From Mycobacterium sp. UM_CSW (GTDB lineage: Bacteria; Actinomycetota; Actinomycetes; Mycobacteriales; Mycobacteriaceae): a stretch of DNA of 63,569 bases. Every line of letters begins with the position of its first letter. Position 1 is the first letter of the stretch. Of the stretch, positions 7,792 to 16,158 are shown in pieces. A program made the position numbers and the translations under genes. The notes beneath the pieces are model-generated. The model was not told the origin of the DNA, made no database searches, and worked only from the letters and a program-made list of their open reading frames with translations. The stretch lies in contig NZ_AUWQ01000059.1 of assembly GCF_000455205.1 (NCBI RefSeq), forward strand, positions 1 to 63,569, in the 5' to 3' direction.

Positions 7792-8670
7792 ATGCGCGTA
7801 TTCGTCACGGGTGCCACCGGCGGAGTCGGCTCGGCCGTCGTTCCCGAACTCATCGGAGCCGGCCACGAGGTCCTGGCGCTGGCCCGCTCCGACGCGTCGG
7901 CCCGGGCCGCCACCGCGATGGGGGCCGACGTGCTGCGCGGCGACCTCGACGACCCCGAGAGCCTGCGCGTCGGCGCCAAGGAGTCCGACGGGGTCGTCCA
8001 CCTCGCCTTCCTGCACTTCGACGACTTCGAGAGGGCGGTCGCCCAGGAGGCGGCTGCGGTCGAGACGTTCGGCGCCGCACTCGCCGGGAGCGGCAAGCCG
8101 TTCGTCATGGCCTCGGGCACGCCGCCCGTCGCCGGCCGCGTCGCCACCGAGCGCGACTCGGTGCCGACCGACGGACTCGTCGGCGGGCGCGGCCGGAACG
8201 CCCAGGCCGCCCTGGAGCTGGCCGGCAACGATGTCCGGTCGGCGGTGGTCCGCCTTCCCCGCTCCGTCCATCGGGCGGGCGGCCCCTGCGGGTTCGCCTC
8301 CCTGCTCGTCGCGGCCGCCCGAGGGACCGGTGTGTCCGGCTACGTCGGCGACGGCACCCAACGCTGGCCGGCCGTGCACGTCGTCGACGCCGCGCTGCTC
8401 TTCCGCCTTGTCCTCGAACAGGCCGATCCCGGGACGGTGGCGCACGCCGTCGGCGACGAGGGCGACCCGATGCGCGCGCTCGCCGAGGCCATCGGGCGCC
8501 AGCTCGGCCTTCCCGCGGCGTCGGTACCCGCCGAGCATTTCGGACCCCTCGGCGCCATATTCGCCCTGGACCAGCCGGCCTCGAGCGCGTTGACCCAGGA
8601 GACATTCGGCTGGCGGCCCACGCATCCGAGCCTGCTCGAGGATCTGGAGGCCGGAAACTACCCGGTGTGA
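7792..8670 (+). CDS. NAD(P)-binding atypical extended SDR / epimerase-like protein
   Basis: 292 residues with an N-terminal Rossmann fold (VFVTGATGGVGSAV; GxxGxxG at about 7-13), followed by the usual RGDLDD element that contacts the adenine. The canonical YxxxK catalytic pair of short-chain dehydrogenases is not seen where expected after VMASGTP, so it may be a non-classical SDR or an NmrA-like binder. An AGGAG ribosome binding site precedes ATG 7792. The gene sits directly beyond the two TetR operators and is divergent from the repressor, so it is probably induced with the flavoprotein. The substrate is not predictable. Confidence 0.85.
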   Translation: MRVFVTGATGGVGSAVVPELIGAGHEVLALARSDASARAATAMGADVLRGDLDDPESLRVGAKESDGVVHLAFLHFDDFERAVAQEAAAVETFGAALAGSGKPFVMASGTPPVAGRVATERDSVPTDGLVGGRGRNAQAALELAGNDVRSAVVRLPRSVHRAGGPCGFASLLVAAARGTGVSGYVGDGTQRWPAVHVVDAALLFRLVLEQADPGTVAHAVGDEGDPMRALAEAIGRQLGLPAASVPAEHFGPLGAIFALDQPASSALTQETFGWRPTHPSLLEDLEAGNYPV

Positions 8671-8678
8671 GGCGCGCC

Positions 8679-8708
8679 TTGCCAACGCACGAGCCAAGTT
8701 ACTAGGAT
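8679..8708 (+). promoter_or_regulatory. Candidate housekeeping promoter of the mmsA operon
   Basis: TTGCCA (8679-8684) and TAGGAT (8703-8708) are separated by 18 bases and lie 39 bases before the mmsA ATG, in a 77-bp non-coding gap. The match to a SigA-type -35/-10 pair is fair. No operator was recognised beside it. Confidence 0.45.
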
Positions 8709-8747
8709 ATGCAAGTATTCGCTGCGTAACGACGACTCGAGGGCACC

Positions 8748-10268
8748 ATGACCACACAGATCCCGCACTTCATCGACGGGAAGCGCACCGCCGGCCAGTC
8801 CGACCGCACCGCCGACGTCTTCAACCCCAGCACCGGCCAGGTGCAGGCGAAGGTTCCGATGGCCGGCAAGGCCGACGTCGACGCGGCGGTGGCCTCGGCC
8901 GTCGAGGCCCAAAAGGATTGGGCGGCATGGAATCCGCAGCGACGCGCGCGGGTGATGATGCGCTTCATCGAGCTGGTCAACTCCAACAGCGACGAGCTCG
9001 CCGAGCTGCTGTCCCTGGAGCACGGCAAGACAGTCGCCGATTCCAAGGGCGACATCCAGCGCGGCATCGAGGTCATCGAGTTCTGCATCGGGATCCCACA
9101 CCTGCTCAAGGGTGAGTACAGCGAGGGCGCCGGCCCGGGCATCGACGTCTACTCGTTGCGCCAGCCGTTGGGCGTGGTCGCCGGCATCACGCCGTTCAAC
9201 TTCCCGGCGATGATCCCGCTGTGGAAGGCCGGGCCGGCGTTGGCGTGCGGAAACGCGTTCGTGCTCAAGCCCAGTGAGCGTGACCCGTCGGTCCCGGTGC
9301 GCCTGGCCGAGCTGTTCTTGGAGGCGGGCCTGCCGCCGGGCGTGTTCCAGGTGGTGCACGGCGACAAGGAGGCCGTCGACGCGATCCTGCACCACCCCGA
9401 CATCAAGGCCGTCGGTTTCGTCGGCAGCTCCGACATCGCGCACTACATCTACTCGACGGCCGCGGCCAACGACAAGCGGTCGCAGTGCTTCGGCGGCGCC
9501 AAGAACCACATGATCGTGATGCCCGACGCCGACCTCGACCAGGCCGTCGACGCGTTGATCGGCGCGGGGTACGGCAGCGCCGGCGAACGCTGCATGGCGA
9601 TCAGCGTCGCCGTGCCGGTCGGCGAGCAGACCGCGGATCGGTTGCGCGCCAGGCTGATCGAGCGGATCAACAACCTGCGCGTGGGCCACAGCCTGGACCC
9701 CAAGGCCGACTACGGCCCGCTGGTCACCGAGGCCGCGCTGGCGCGGGTGCGCGACTACATCGGCCAGGGCGTGGCCGCCGGCGCCGAGCTGGTGATCGAC
9801 GGGCGCGAGCGGACCAGCGACGACCTGACGTTCGGCGACGCCAACCTCGAGGGCGGATTCTTCATCGGCCCAACCCTTTTCGACCACGTCACCCCCGACA
9901 TGTCGATCTACACCGACGAGATCTTCGGGCCGGTGCTGTGCATCGTTCGTGCGCATGACTATGAAGAGGCCCTGCGGCTGCCCTCGGAGCACGAGTACGG
10001 CAACGGCGTGGCGGTCTTCACCCGCGACGGCGACACCGCCCGCGACTTCGTGTCCCGGGTGCAGGTGGGCATGGTCGGCGTCAACGTGCCGATCCCCGTC
10101 CCGGTGGCCTACCACACCTTCGGCGGCTGGAAGCGCTCCGGCTTCGGCGACCTGAACCAGCACGGGCCGGCCTCGATCCAGTTCTACACCAAGGTCAAGA
10201 CCGTCACGTCCCGCTGGCCGTCCGGCATCAAGGATGGCGCCGAATTCGTCATCCCGACAATGAATTAG
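8748..10268 (+). CDS. mmsA: Methylmalonate-semialdehyde dehydrogenase (acylating)
   Basis: Converts methylmalonate semialdehyde to propionyl-CoA with NAD and CoA in valine catabolism; cytosolic. The 506-residue aldehyde dehydrogenase has the catalytic nucleophile Cys282 in GSAGERCMAIS and the substrate loop ITPFNFPAM. The general-base Glu of ordinary aldehyde dehydrogenases is not found in its usual ELGG context; CFGGAKN stands there, as in CoA-dependent MMSDH enzymes. It is the first gene of mmsA-fadE9-mmsB, 9 bases before fadE9, and matches the M. tuberculosis Rv0753c-Rv0751c order. Confidence 0.95.
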   Translation: MTTQIPHFIDGKRTAGQSDRTADVFNPSTGQVQAKVPMAGKADVDAAVASAVEAQKDWAAWNPQRRARVMMRFIELVNSNSDELAELLSLEHGKTVADSKGDIQRGIEVIEFCIGIPHLLKGEYSEGAGPGIDVYSLRQPLGVVAGITPFNFPAMIPLWKAGPALACGNAFVLKPSERDPSVPVRLAELFLEAGLPPGVFQVVHGDKEAVDAILHHPDIKAVGFVGSSDIAHYIYSTAAANDKRSQCFGGAKNHMIVMPDADLDQAVDALIGAGYGSAGERCMAISVAVPVGEQTADRLRARLIERINNLRVGHSLDPKADYGPLVTEAALARVRDYIGQGVAAGAELVIDGRERTSDDLTFGDANLEGGFFIGPTLFDHVTPDMSIYTDEIFGPVLCIVRAHDYEEALRLPSEHEYGNGVAVFTRDGDTARDFVSRVQVGMVGVNVPIPVPVAYHTFGGWKRSGFGDLNQHGPASIQFYTKVKTVTSRWPSGIKDGAEFVIPTMN

Positions 10269-10277
10269 ACCCGCGAC

Positions 10278-11438
10278 ATGTTCACCCTGAACGACGACGA
10301 GCGGGTCATTACCGAGACGGCGGCCGCGTTCGCCGCCAAACGAATCGCCCCGCACGTGCTGGAATGGGATGCCACCAAGCACTTCCCGACCGACGTGCTG
10401 CGCGAGGCCGCCGAACTGGGCATGGCGGCCATCTACTGCCGCGAGGACGTCGGGGGCAGCGGGCTGCGCCGGCTCGACGGGGTCCGCATCTTCGAGCAGC
10501 TGGCGATCGCATGTCCGACCGTCGCCGCGTTTTTGTCGATTCACAACATGTGCGCCTGGATGATCGACAGCTTCGGCACCGACGAGCAACGCAAGGAATG
10601 GATCCCGCGGCTGGCGCCGATGGACGTCATCGCCAGCTACTGCCTCACGGAGCCGGGCGCCGGATCCGACGCCAGCGCGCTGAGCACCCGCGCGGTCAAA
10701 CAGGGCGGCGACTACGTGCTCGACGGCGTCAAGCAGTTCATCTCCGGCGCGGGGGCCTCGGACGTGTATGTGGTGATGGCCAGGACCGGCGGCGAGGGAC
10801 CGCGCGGCATCTCCGCCTTCATCGTCGAAAAGGGCGCTCCCGGGCTGAGTTTCGGCGCGCTCGAGGAGAAGATGGGCTGGCACGCGCAGCCCACCGCGCA
10901 GGTGATTCTGGAGGGCGTGCGGGTGCCCGCCGATGCGATGCTGGGCGGCGCGGACGGCGAGGGCGCCGGCTTCGGCATCGCGATGAACGGCCTCAACGGC
11001 GGTCGGCTCAACATCGCAGCCTGCTCCCTGGGCGGCGCGCAGGCCGCCTTCGACAAGGCCGGCGCGTACGTGCGGGAGCGCCACGCGTTCGGCAACTCTC
11101 TGCTCGACGAGCCGACCGTCCGGTTCACCCTGGCCGACATGGCCACCGGGCTGGAGACCTCGCGAATGATGTTGTGGCGGGCCGCAAGCGCGTTGGACGA
11201 CGACGACCCGGACAAGGTCGAGCTGTGCGCGATGGCCAAGCGCTACGTCACCGACACCTGCTTCGAGGTCGCCGACAAGGCCCTGCAACTGCACGGCGGC
11301 TACGGCTATCTGCGCGAGTACGGTCTGGAGAAGATCGTCCGCGACCTGCGGGTGCATCGCATCCTGGAAGGCACCAACGAGATCATGCGGGTGGTCATCG
11401 GCCGCGCCGAGGCCGCCCGATTCAGGGCAAGCGCGTAG
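10278..11438 (+). CDS. fadE9: Acyl-CoA dehydrogenase (isobutyryl-CoA type)
   Basis: FAD-dependent enzyme of 386 residues that probably oxidises isobutyryl-CoA to methacrylyl-CoA in the valine pathway. Acyl-CoA dehydrogenase signatures are present: YCLTEPGAGSDAS (FAD/substrate loop), GHG-type contacts replaced by LQLHGGYGYLREYGLEKIVRD, and the catalytic Glu in RILEGTNEIMR near the C-terminus. It sits between mmsA and mmsB with gaps of 9 and 12 bases, which supports the branched-chain role over general fatty-acid oxidation. Confidence 0.93.
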   Translation: MFTLNDDERVITETAAAFAAKRIAPHVLEWDATKHFPTDVLREAAELGMAAIYCREDVGGSGLRRLDGVRIFEQLAIACPTVAAFLSIHNMCAWMIDSFGTDEQRKEWIPRLAPMDVIASYCLTEPGAGSDASALSTRAVKQGGDYVLDGVKQFISGAGASDVYVVMARTGGEGPRGISAFIVEKGAPGLSFGALEEKMGWHAQPTAQVILEGVRVPADAMLGGADGEGAGFGIAMNGLNGGRLNIAACSLGGAQAAFDKAGAYVRERHAFGNSLLDEPTVRFTLADMATGLETSRMMLWRAASALDDDDPDKVELCAMAKRYVTDTCFEVADKALQLHGGYGYLREYGLEKIVRDLRVHRILEGTNEIMRVVIGRAEAARFRASA

Positions 11439-11450
11439 AAAGGCTCACAG

Positions 11451-12326
11451 ATGACCCGGATTGCGTTCCTGGGATTGGGCCACATGGGCGGCCCGATGTC
11501 GGCGAACCTCGTCACCGCCGGTCACACCGTGCGCGGATTCGATCCCGTGCCGGCGGCGGTGGAGGCCGCGGTCGCCACGGGCGTCGAGGCGTTCGACAGC
11601 GCCGCCGACGCGGTGGCCGACGCGGACGTGGTGATCACCATGCTGCCCAACGGCGACATCGTGAAGCGCTGCTACGCCGACATCCTGCCCGCCGCGCGGG
11701 CGGGCGCGCTGTTCATCGACAGCTCCACGATTTCGGTCAGCGACGCCCGCGAGGTGCACGCGCTGGCCGAGGGGCACGGGATTGCGCAGCTGGACGCGCC
11801 GGTCTCCGGCGGGGTGAAGGGCGCCGTCGCCGGGACGCTGGCGTTCATGGTGGGCGGCGACGACGCCGCGGTGCAGCGCGCCCGCCCGGTGCTGGAACCC
11901 ATGGCGGGCAAGGTCATTCACTGCGGCGCGGCCGGCGCGGGCCAGGCCGCCAAGGTGTGCAACAACATGGTGCTGGCGGTGCAGCAGATCGCCGTCGGCG
12001 AGGCGTTCGTGCTGGCCGAGAAGCTCGGGCTGTCCGCCCAGTCGCTGTTCGACGTGATCACCGGCGCGACGGGCAACTGCTGGGCGGTGCACACCAACTG
12101 CCCGGTGCCAGGCCCGGTCCCGACCTCGCCGGCCAACAACGACTTCAAGCCCGGTTTCGCGACCGCGCTGATGAACAAGGACCTGGGCCTGGCGATGGAC
12201 GCCGTCACGTCCACCGGCTCGGCCGCGCCGCTGGGCACGCACGCCGCGGAGATCTACGCCAAGTTCGCGGCCTCCCACGCGGACAAGGACTTCAGCGCCG
12301 TCATCGAGATGCTGCGCTCGAGTTAA
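11451..12326 (+). CDS. mmsB: 3-hydroxyisobutyrate dehydrogenase
   Basis: Oxidises 3-hydroxyisobutyrate to methylmalonate semialdehyde with NAD, feeding mmsA. The 291-residue protein starts with the NAD fold IAFLGLGHMGGPMSANL. It has the substrate motif DAPVSGGVKGA and the catalytic Lys in GAGQAAKVCNNM, all diagnostic of the beta-hydroxyacid dehydrogenase family. A ribosome binding site (AGAAAGG) precedes ATG 11451. It is the last gene of the operon and ends 26 bases before the convergent gene at 12353. Confidence 0.94.
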   Translation: MTRIAFLGLGHMGGPMSANLVTAGHTVRGFDPVPAAVEAAVATGVEAFDSAADAVADADVVITMLPNGDIVKRCYADILPAARAGALFIDSSTISVSDAREVHALAEGHGIAQLDAPVSGGVKGAVAGTLAFMVGGDDAAVQRARPVLEPMAGKVIHCGAAGAGQAAKVCNNMVLAVQQIAVGEAFVLAEKLGLSAQSLFDVITGATGNCWAVHTNCPVPGPVPTSPANNDFKPGFATALMNKDLGLAMDAVTSTGSAAPLGTHAAEIYAKFAASHADKDFSAVIEMLRSS

Positions 12327-12352
12327 TTCGAGGCTGGGCGGGAAGCCCTGCG

Positions 12353-12901
12353 TCACTGCACGTTTCGCCCGAGGAACGCGGCCAGCTGGTCGGCCGGCGC
12401 GCGGCCGTGCGGGCACGGCCGCTCAGCGGCGAACGGCTTGTCCGGCCCGCGGAATTGCGGGCCCACGAAAGCGCGCACCGCTTCGAGTTCCTCGGCTGCC
12501 AGCTCGGGATCGAGATCGGTGGACTGGCCGGTGGCGGTCGCCAGATCCCAGGCGTGGGTCAGCACGTCGCTGGTGCGCATCCCGATATACATCTGCCCTG
12601 GGACCTGCCCGAACGGCAGCTTGAACGTGGTGGTCATCCCGTCCGGGGCCGCGAAGACCTCCTGCGCGGCAGCGGCGGACGCCCGGTGCGCCGCCGCGAT
12701 GTCGTCGGGACGTGCGGGCGGCTTATCGGCGCGGCCCGCCAATATCGCGACGCGCTCGTTGCCGCCGATGACGTGCTCGATGAGGTCACGAATCGTCCAC
12801 TCCGAGCAGGGTGTTCGGCCGCGGTACCGATCGGGGCTGACGTGGGCGAGGACGCCGGCGAACGCCTCCTGTGCGCGCTGGTGAGCAACTAGTGGGTCCA
12901 C
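12353..12901 (-). CDS. TIGR03086-type / DinB-mycothiol maleylpyruvate isomerase-like protein (Rv0738 orthologue)
   Basis: The protein is 182 residues from GTG 12901, preceded by AGGCAGGA, the same length as M. tuberculosis Rv0738. The longer open frame to 13060 runs into the MarR gene and is rejected. It opens with the four-helix pattern of the DinB/mycothiol-dependent isomerase superfamily (CSEWTIRDLIEHVIGGNERVA, with the His of the metal site). Later His-bearing elements include DVLTHAWDLATATG. Members bind a divalent metal and often use mycothiol, but the reaction is unknown here. It is the last gene of the minus-strand cluster that begins with the ThDP enzyme. Confidence 0.85.
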   Translation of the reverse strand: MDPLVAHQRAQEAFAGVLAHVSPDRYRGRTPCSEWTIRDLIEHVIGGNERVAILAGRADKPPARPDDIAAAHRASAAAAQEVFAAPDGMTTTFKLPFGQVPGQMYIGMRTSDVLTHAWDLATATGQSTDLDPELAAEELEAVRAFVGPQFRGPDKPFAAERPCPHGRAPADQLAAFLGRNVQ

Positions 12902-12923
12902 GGTCCTGCCTTTCTCCCGTTGT

Positions 12924-13427
12924 TCAGAAGTCGCCCGCATTGCGGCGCAACGTTTCGATGGATGACACCAGCGCCGCCGACTCGGCGGCATCCATTCCGA
13001 TGTCGGCGAACACCTGCTCGTTGAGCGTGACGGTGGCGTCCTCGACGGTGGAGCGGCCAAGATCGGTGATGGCCACCAGCGTCGTGCGCCCGTCGGTGGG
13101 GTGCGGCACCCGCTGCACCAGCCCGTCGGCCTCCAGCCGGCGGATGGCGTGGGTCACGCTGGTCACGTGCACCTGCAGGCGATCGGACGCCTTGGTGATC
13201 GGCAGCGCCCCGGTCCGGCTGAACGCCAGCAGCCGCAGCAACTCGTAGCGGGAGAAACTCAGGTCATAGGGGCGCAGCGCGGTCTCGACGCGGGCCAGCA
13301 GGATCTGGTGCGCGCGCATCACCGAGGTGACGGCGACCATGCCCTCCGACACGTCGCCCCACCCGGCGCGCTCCCAGTTGGCCCGCGCCGCGGCGATCGG
13401 ATCGCGTTTCGGGCTCGATGCGGCCAC
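12924..13427 (-). CDS. MarR-family transcriptional regulator (Rv0737 orthologue)
   Basis: A 167-residue winged-helix regulator. The recognition region reads ITKASDRLQVHVTSVTHAIRRLEADGLVQRV, followed by the wing HPTDGRTTLVAITDLG, the classic MarR layout. The start is GTG 13427. It lies 8 bases after the aminotransferase gene and about 22 bases before the Rv0738-like gene, so it is probably co-transcribed with the biosynthetic genes upstream. It could respond to their product or substrate. No operator was identified. Confidence 0.92.
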   Translation of the reverse strand: MAASSPKRDPIAAARANWERAGWGDVSEGMVAVTSVMRAHQILLARVETALRPYDLSFSRYELLRLLAFSRTGALPITKASDRLQVHVTSVTHAIRRLEADGLVQRVPHPTDGRTTLVAITDLGRSTVEDATVTLNEQVFADIGMDAAESAALVSSIETLRRNAGDF

Positions 13428-13435
13428 GCCCTTTC

Positions 13436-14488
13436 TTACCGCATCTGGGACCGAATCGGGACCTTTCCTATTGCCGACAGCACCGCCAGGGTCGACGCGC
13501 GGTTACCCACGGTGATCCGCGCGCCGCCGTCCGGGTAGTGGCGGACACGCAGCCCGCTGTCCGCGAACACCTCATGCCACTGCCTACCCCTCGATGGCAG
13601 GTACATGAAGTTCGCGTGGGCGTCCGTGGTGTAGATGTCCAACGCGCTCAGCCGCATCCGCAGGTAGCGGCGTTCGGCGTTGATCGACTGGATCCGTTGC
13701 AGCAGTTGGTCTTCGGCGTCGTACGACGCCGCGACCGCAAGCAGGCTGGTGAGCGCGATGCCGAACGGCAACTGCTGGGACCACAGGGTGGCGGCCAGCT
13801 CGGGTGACGCGAGGCCGTAGCCGATGCGCAGCCCGGCCAGCCCGTAGGCCTTGGAGAACGTCCGGACCACCAGGACGTTGGGAAAACGCGCGAGCAGCGC
13901 CGCGACGTCGATGCGGTGCTCGGGCGCGGCGAACTCGATGTAGGCCTCGTCGAGCAGCACGACGGTGTCACGCGGCACCCGGCGCAAAAACCGCGCCACC
14001 TCGTCTGCGCTCTCCAGCGTGCCGGTCGGGTTGTGCGGGCGGCACAGCACCACCACCCGGGCATCCCCGGCGGCGTCGGCCAGCCCGTCGAGGTCGTTGT
14101 GGCCGTCCGCGTCGAGGGGGACGAGCAGCGGGTGCAACCGGGCCATCCGGGCGATGATCGGATAACCGTCGAAGGTCGGCGACGCCATCGCGACCTTGTC
14201 ACCCGGGGCGGTCAGCGCGTGCAGGGCCTGCAACGCCACGCCCGTCGCGCCGGCGCCGAGCACCACCTGCTCGGCGGGCAGGCCGGCGTGGCCCGCGATC
14301 AGCCCGCGCAGCCGCTCGGGCAGGAACTCCGGATACCGGTTGACCGCGTAGATCGAACGGATCAACGCCGAGCGCACCGCCGGCAACGGCGGAAACGGAT
14401 TCTCGTTGAGCGACAACGCAAGCGGGTCGATCGCGGTGGGGAACGCCTCATCGATGTCGTCGGCGAAGGGGCTGCGGACGGGTTGCAT
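13436..14488 (-). CDS. PLP-dependent class I/II aminotransferase, HisC-like
   Basis: 350 residues with the fold type I aminotransferase pattern of histidinol-phosphate aminotransferases: LSLNENPFPPLP at the N-terminus, CRPHNPTGT, DEAYIEF, and the PLP lysine in RTFSKAYGLAGLRIGY. Its ATG overlaps the stop of the KAS III-like gene by one base (TGATG). The neighbours argue against a role in histidine synthesis: KAS III-like, SRPBCC and ThDP genes. I infer that it transaminates a ketone or acyloin made by those enzymes, or supplies an amino-acid-derived keto acid. A second general hisC-like function cannot be excluded. Confidence 0.88.
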   Translation of the reverse strand: MQPVRSPFADDIDEAFPTAIDPLALSLNENPFPPLPAVRSALIRSIYAVNRYPEFLPERLRGLIAGHAGLPAEQVVLGAGATGVALQALHALTAPGDKVAMASPTFDGYPIIARMARLHPLLVPLDADGHNDLDGLADAAGDARVVVLCRPHNPTGTLESADEVARFLRRVPRDTVVLLDEAYIEFAAPEHRIDVAALLARFPNVLVVRTFSKAYGLAGLRIGYGLASPELAATLWSQQLPFGIALTSLLAVAASYDAEDQLLQRIQSINAERRYLRMRLSALDIYTTDAHANFMYLPSRGRQWHEVFADSGLRVRHYPDGGARITVGNRASTLAVLSAIGKVPIRSQMR

Positions 14489-15507
14489 CAGCCCCGTCCG
14501 CCCCAGCGCACCGCCGCCGCGCCGGCGAAGTCACCGGCGTGGGCGAAGGCAGCCATCAGCACCACGTCGCCCGCCTCGAGCTGACCGTCGGATATCGCGT
14601 GGTCGAGGTTGACCGGGATGCCGGCGCCGAACAGGTTGCCGCACTGATCGAAGGTGTCGCGGTGGCGTTCGGGCGGCAGCTCGAGGGCCTCGCGCCAGTT
14701 GCGCAGGAACGCCCGGTTGGGCTGGTTGGTGACCAGCAGGTCGATGTCCTTGGTGGACAGGCCGATTCGATCACAGACCGCCAGCGCCACCTCGGGCACC
14801 TGCCGGTTGCCGCGGGCCAGCACCTTGGTGATCTTGCTCTCGGTGAAGCCGATCGAGCCCTCGCCGGGGCCGGCCTGCCACCACTTGCGGGGCGGGTCGA
14901 AGGACAGCGTCATCTCGCCGGCGTATTCGCCGTAGGTGCGGCACTCGACGTCGAGGATCGGCGACTGGTCGCCCACGGTGACCAGGGCGGCCGCCGCCCC
15001 GTCCCCGGGCACCGCCGACTGTGCCTTGCGGCGGATCGTCGGCTGGTCGAAGAACTGCCCGGCGGCGTTTTGCGCGATCGCGATCAGCGCGGTGTGCCCC
15101 TCGCCCGACGACAGCAGCTTGCGGGCCACGTTGAGCGCCAACACGAATGCCGCGCAGCCGCCGTTGTTCAGGTCGAGCACCCAGGACGGTCGCATGCCCA
15201 ACCGGTGCGCGATGCCGCCCCCCTGCCCGTAGAACGCCATGTCCGGCACCTGGGTGTGGGTGATCAGCACGTCGGCGCCCTCGACGACGTCGGGGCCATG
15301 CCGCTCGATCAGGCCCTGCACCGCCTGCTCGATCATGTCGATCGAGCTTTCCCCCGGCGCGACGTGATGGCGAAACTTCGGGGCGCGGAACATGAGATTG
15401 TCGCGCAGGTCGTCGGATTCGGCGAATTGCGCGTAATACTCGGCGCCGATCGGCTCACCGGGCAGATAGGTCGAGAGGTCGATCAGGCTGACGCTCGGCT
15501 TGGTCAT
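14488..15507 (-). CDS. KAS III (FabH)-like thiolase-fold enzyme with altered catalytic triad
   Basis: 339 residues of thiolase fold with the nucleophile Cys118 in LDLNNGGCAAFVLAL. FabH enzymes use Cys-His-Asn. Here the usual HQAN is TNQPN, so the His position is Asn261 (with Asn264 kept), while the third residue Asn291 is present in QCGNLFGAGIP. Loss of the His suggests acyl transfer, C-O or C-N bond formation, or a non-decarboxylating reaction rather than ordinary malonyl-ACP condensation. The gene is 3 bases downstream of the SRPBCC gene and overlaps the aminotransferase by one base, so the cluster is translated as a unit. Its substrate is unknown. Confidence 0.88.
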   Translation of the reverse strand: MTKPSVSLIDLSTYLPGEPIGAEYYAQFAESDDLRDNLMFRAPKFRHHVAPGESSIDMIEQAVQGLIERHGPDVVEGADVLITHTQVPDMAFYGQGGGIAHRLGMRPSWVLDLNNGGCAAFVLALNVARKLLSSGEGHTALIAIAQNAAGQFFDQPTIRRKAQSAVPGDGAAAALVTVGDQSPILDVECRTYGEYAGEMTLSFDPPRKWWQAGPGEGSIGFTESKITKVLARGNRQVPEVALAVCDRIGLSTKDIDLLVTNQPNRAFLRNWREALELPPERHRDTFDQCGNLFGAGIPVNLDHAISDGQLEAGDVVLMAAFAHAGDFAGAAAVRWGGRG

Positions 15508-15510
15508 GGT

Positions 15511-16158
15511 TCACCTCATCCACTTCGGGGTCACCGGTAACCCGTTGCGGTGCCGGTACTCGGCGATGGCCTTGAGGTTCTTCAGCTCCAGCAGGTGGCC
15601 GGCGCCGAACATGTCCCAGAAATCGCCCACCCACACCGGGCGCTGCGGCGGCGCGGTCTCCGGGTACGGGTTTTCGTCGTAGAACGGGTGATGGCAATTC
15701 GTCCACAGCACAACGGAACCCGGCTTGTCCAGGACCGTCTGCGCGTCGACGACCCGCATCAGGTAGATCATCCACAGGTGCTTGCCCTGGTCCCACGCGC
15801 AGTGGTAGTCGACGGTGCGGGCCTGTTCGTTGGCGACGGTCCGCGTGTAGATCTTGGTCTCCGAGCCGAGCCGGTCGTAGGCCAGCCACAGGCCGGGTTC
15901 GTCGGTGGGGGTGAAACCGCGCAGGCTGTAGGTCCACTCCTCGAGGCTGCGGGTGTCGGACATGTACTCGAACAACTCGTCCGGCGGGCAGTCGACGTAA
16001 TCGTTGACGGTGCAGTACTCCCCGAAGACCTGGTCGTGCGGGTAGACCGAGCGCATCATGTCCATGATGATCGGGGTGGCCTTTTCCCGGGGGCTGGTTT
16101 CGATGCGGGTCACACCGTCGAGGGGCGTGGGGATGTCATCGAGCGCTGGCAGCGACAT
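15511..16158 (-). CDS. SRPBCC (START/polyketide cyclase-like) protein
   Basis: A 215-residue protein with an SRPBCC-type start after a 50-residue extension: YCTVNDYVDCPPDELFEYMSDTRSLEEWTYSLRGF matches the beta-strand then cavity-helix opening of this superfamily. Late motifs include WTNCHHPFYDENPYP and DFWDMFGAGHLLELKNLKAIAEYR. These folds bind hydrophobic ligands and include aromatases and cyclases in polyketide clusters. It overlaps the end of the ThDP gene by 23 bases. In this operon it may shape or hydrolyse an intermediate. The assignment to the superfamily is good; the function is open. Confidence 0.75.
   Translation of the reverse strand: MSLPALDDIPTPLDGVTRIETSPREKATPIIMDMMRSVYPHDQVFGEYCTVNDYVDCPPDELFEYMSDTRSLEEWTYSLRGFTPTDEPGLWLAYDRLGSETKIYTRTVANEQARTVDYHCAWDQGKHLWMIYLMRVVDAQTVLDKPGSVVLWTNCHHPFYDENPYPETAPPQRPVWVGDFWDMFGAGHLLELKNLKAIAEYRHRNGLPVTPKWMR

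Noticed and set aside
8658-11357. 899-codon open frame antisense to mmsA and fadE9
   Set aside because: It mirrors the codon bias of two well-identified genes on the other strand. Its residues are low-complexity (H, V, D, G, R) without a fold or ribosome site.
12902-13060. N-terminal extension of the Rv0738-like gene
   Set aside because: It overlaps the MarR gene and has Ser/Pro/Arg shadow composition. GTG 12901 has a ribosome site and gives the known length.
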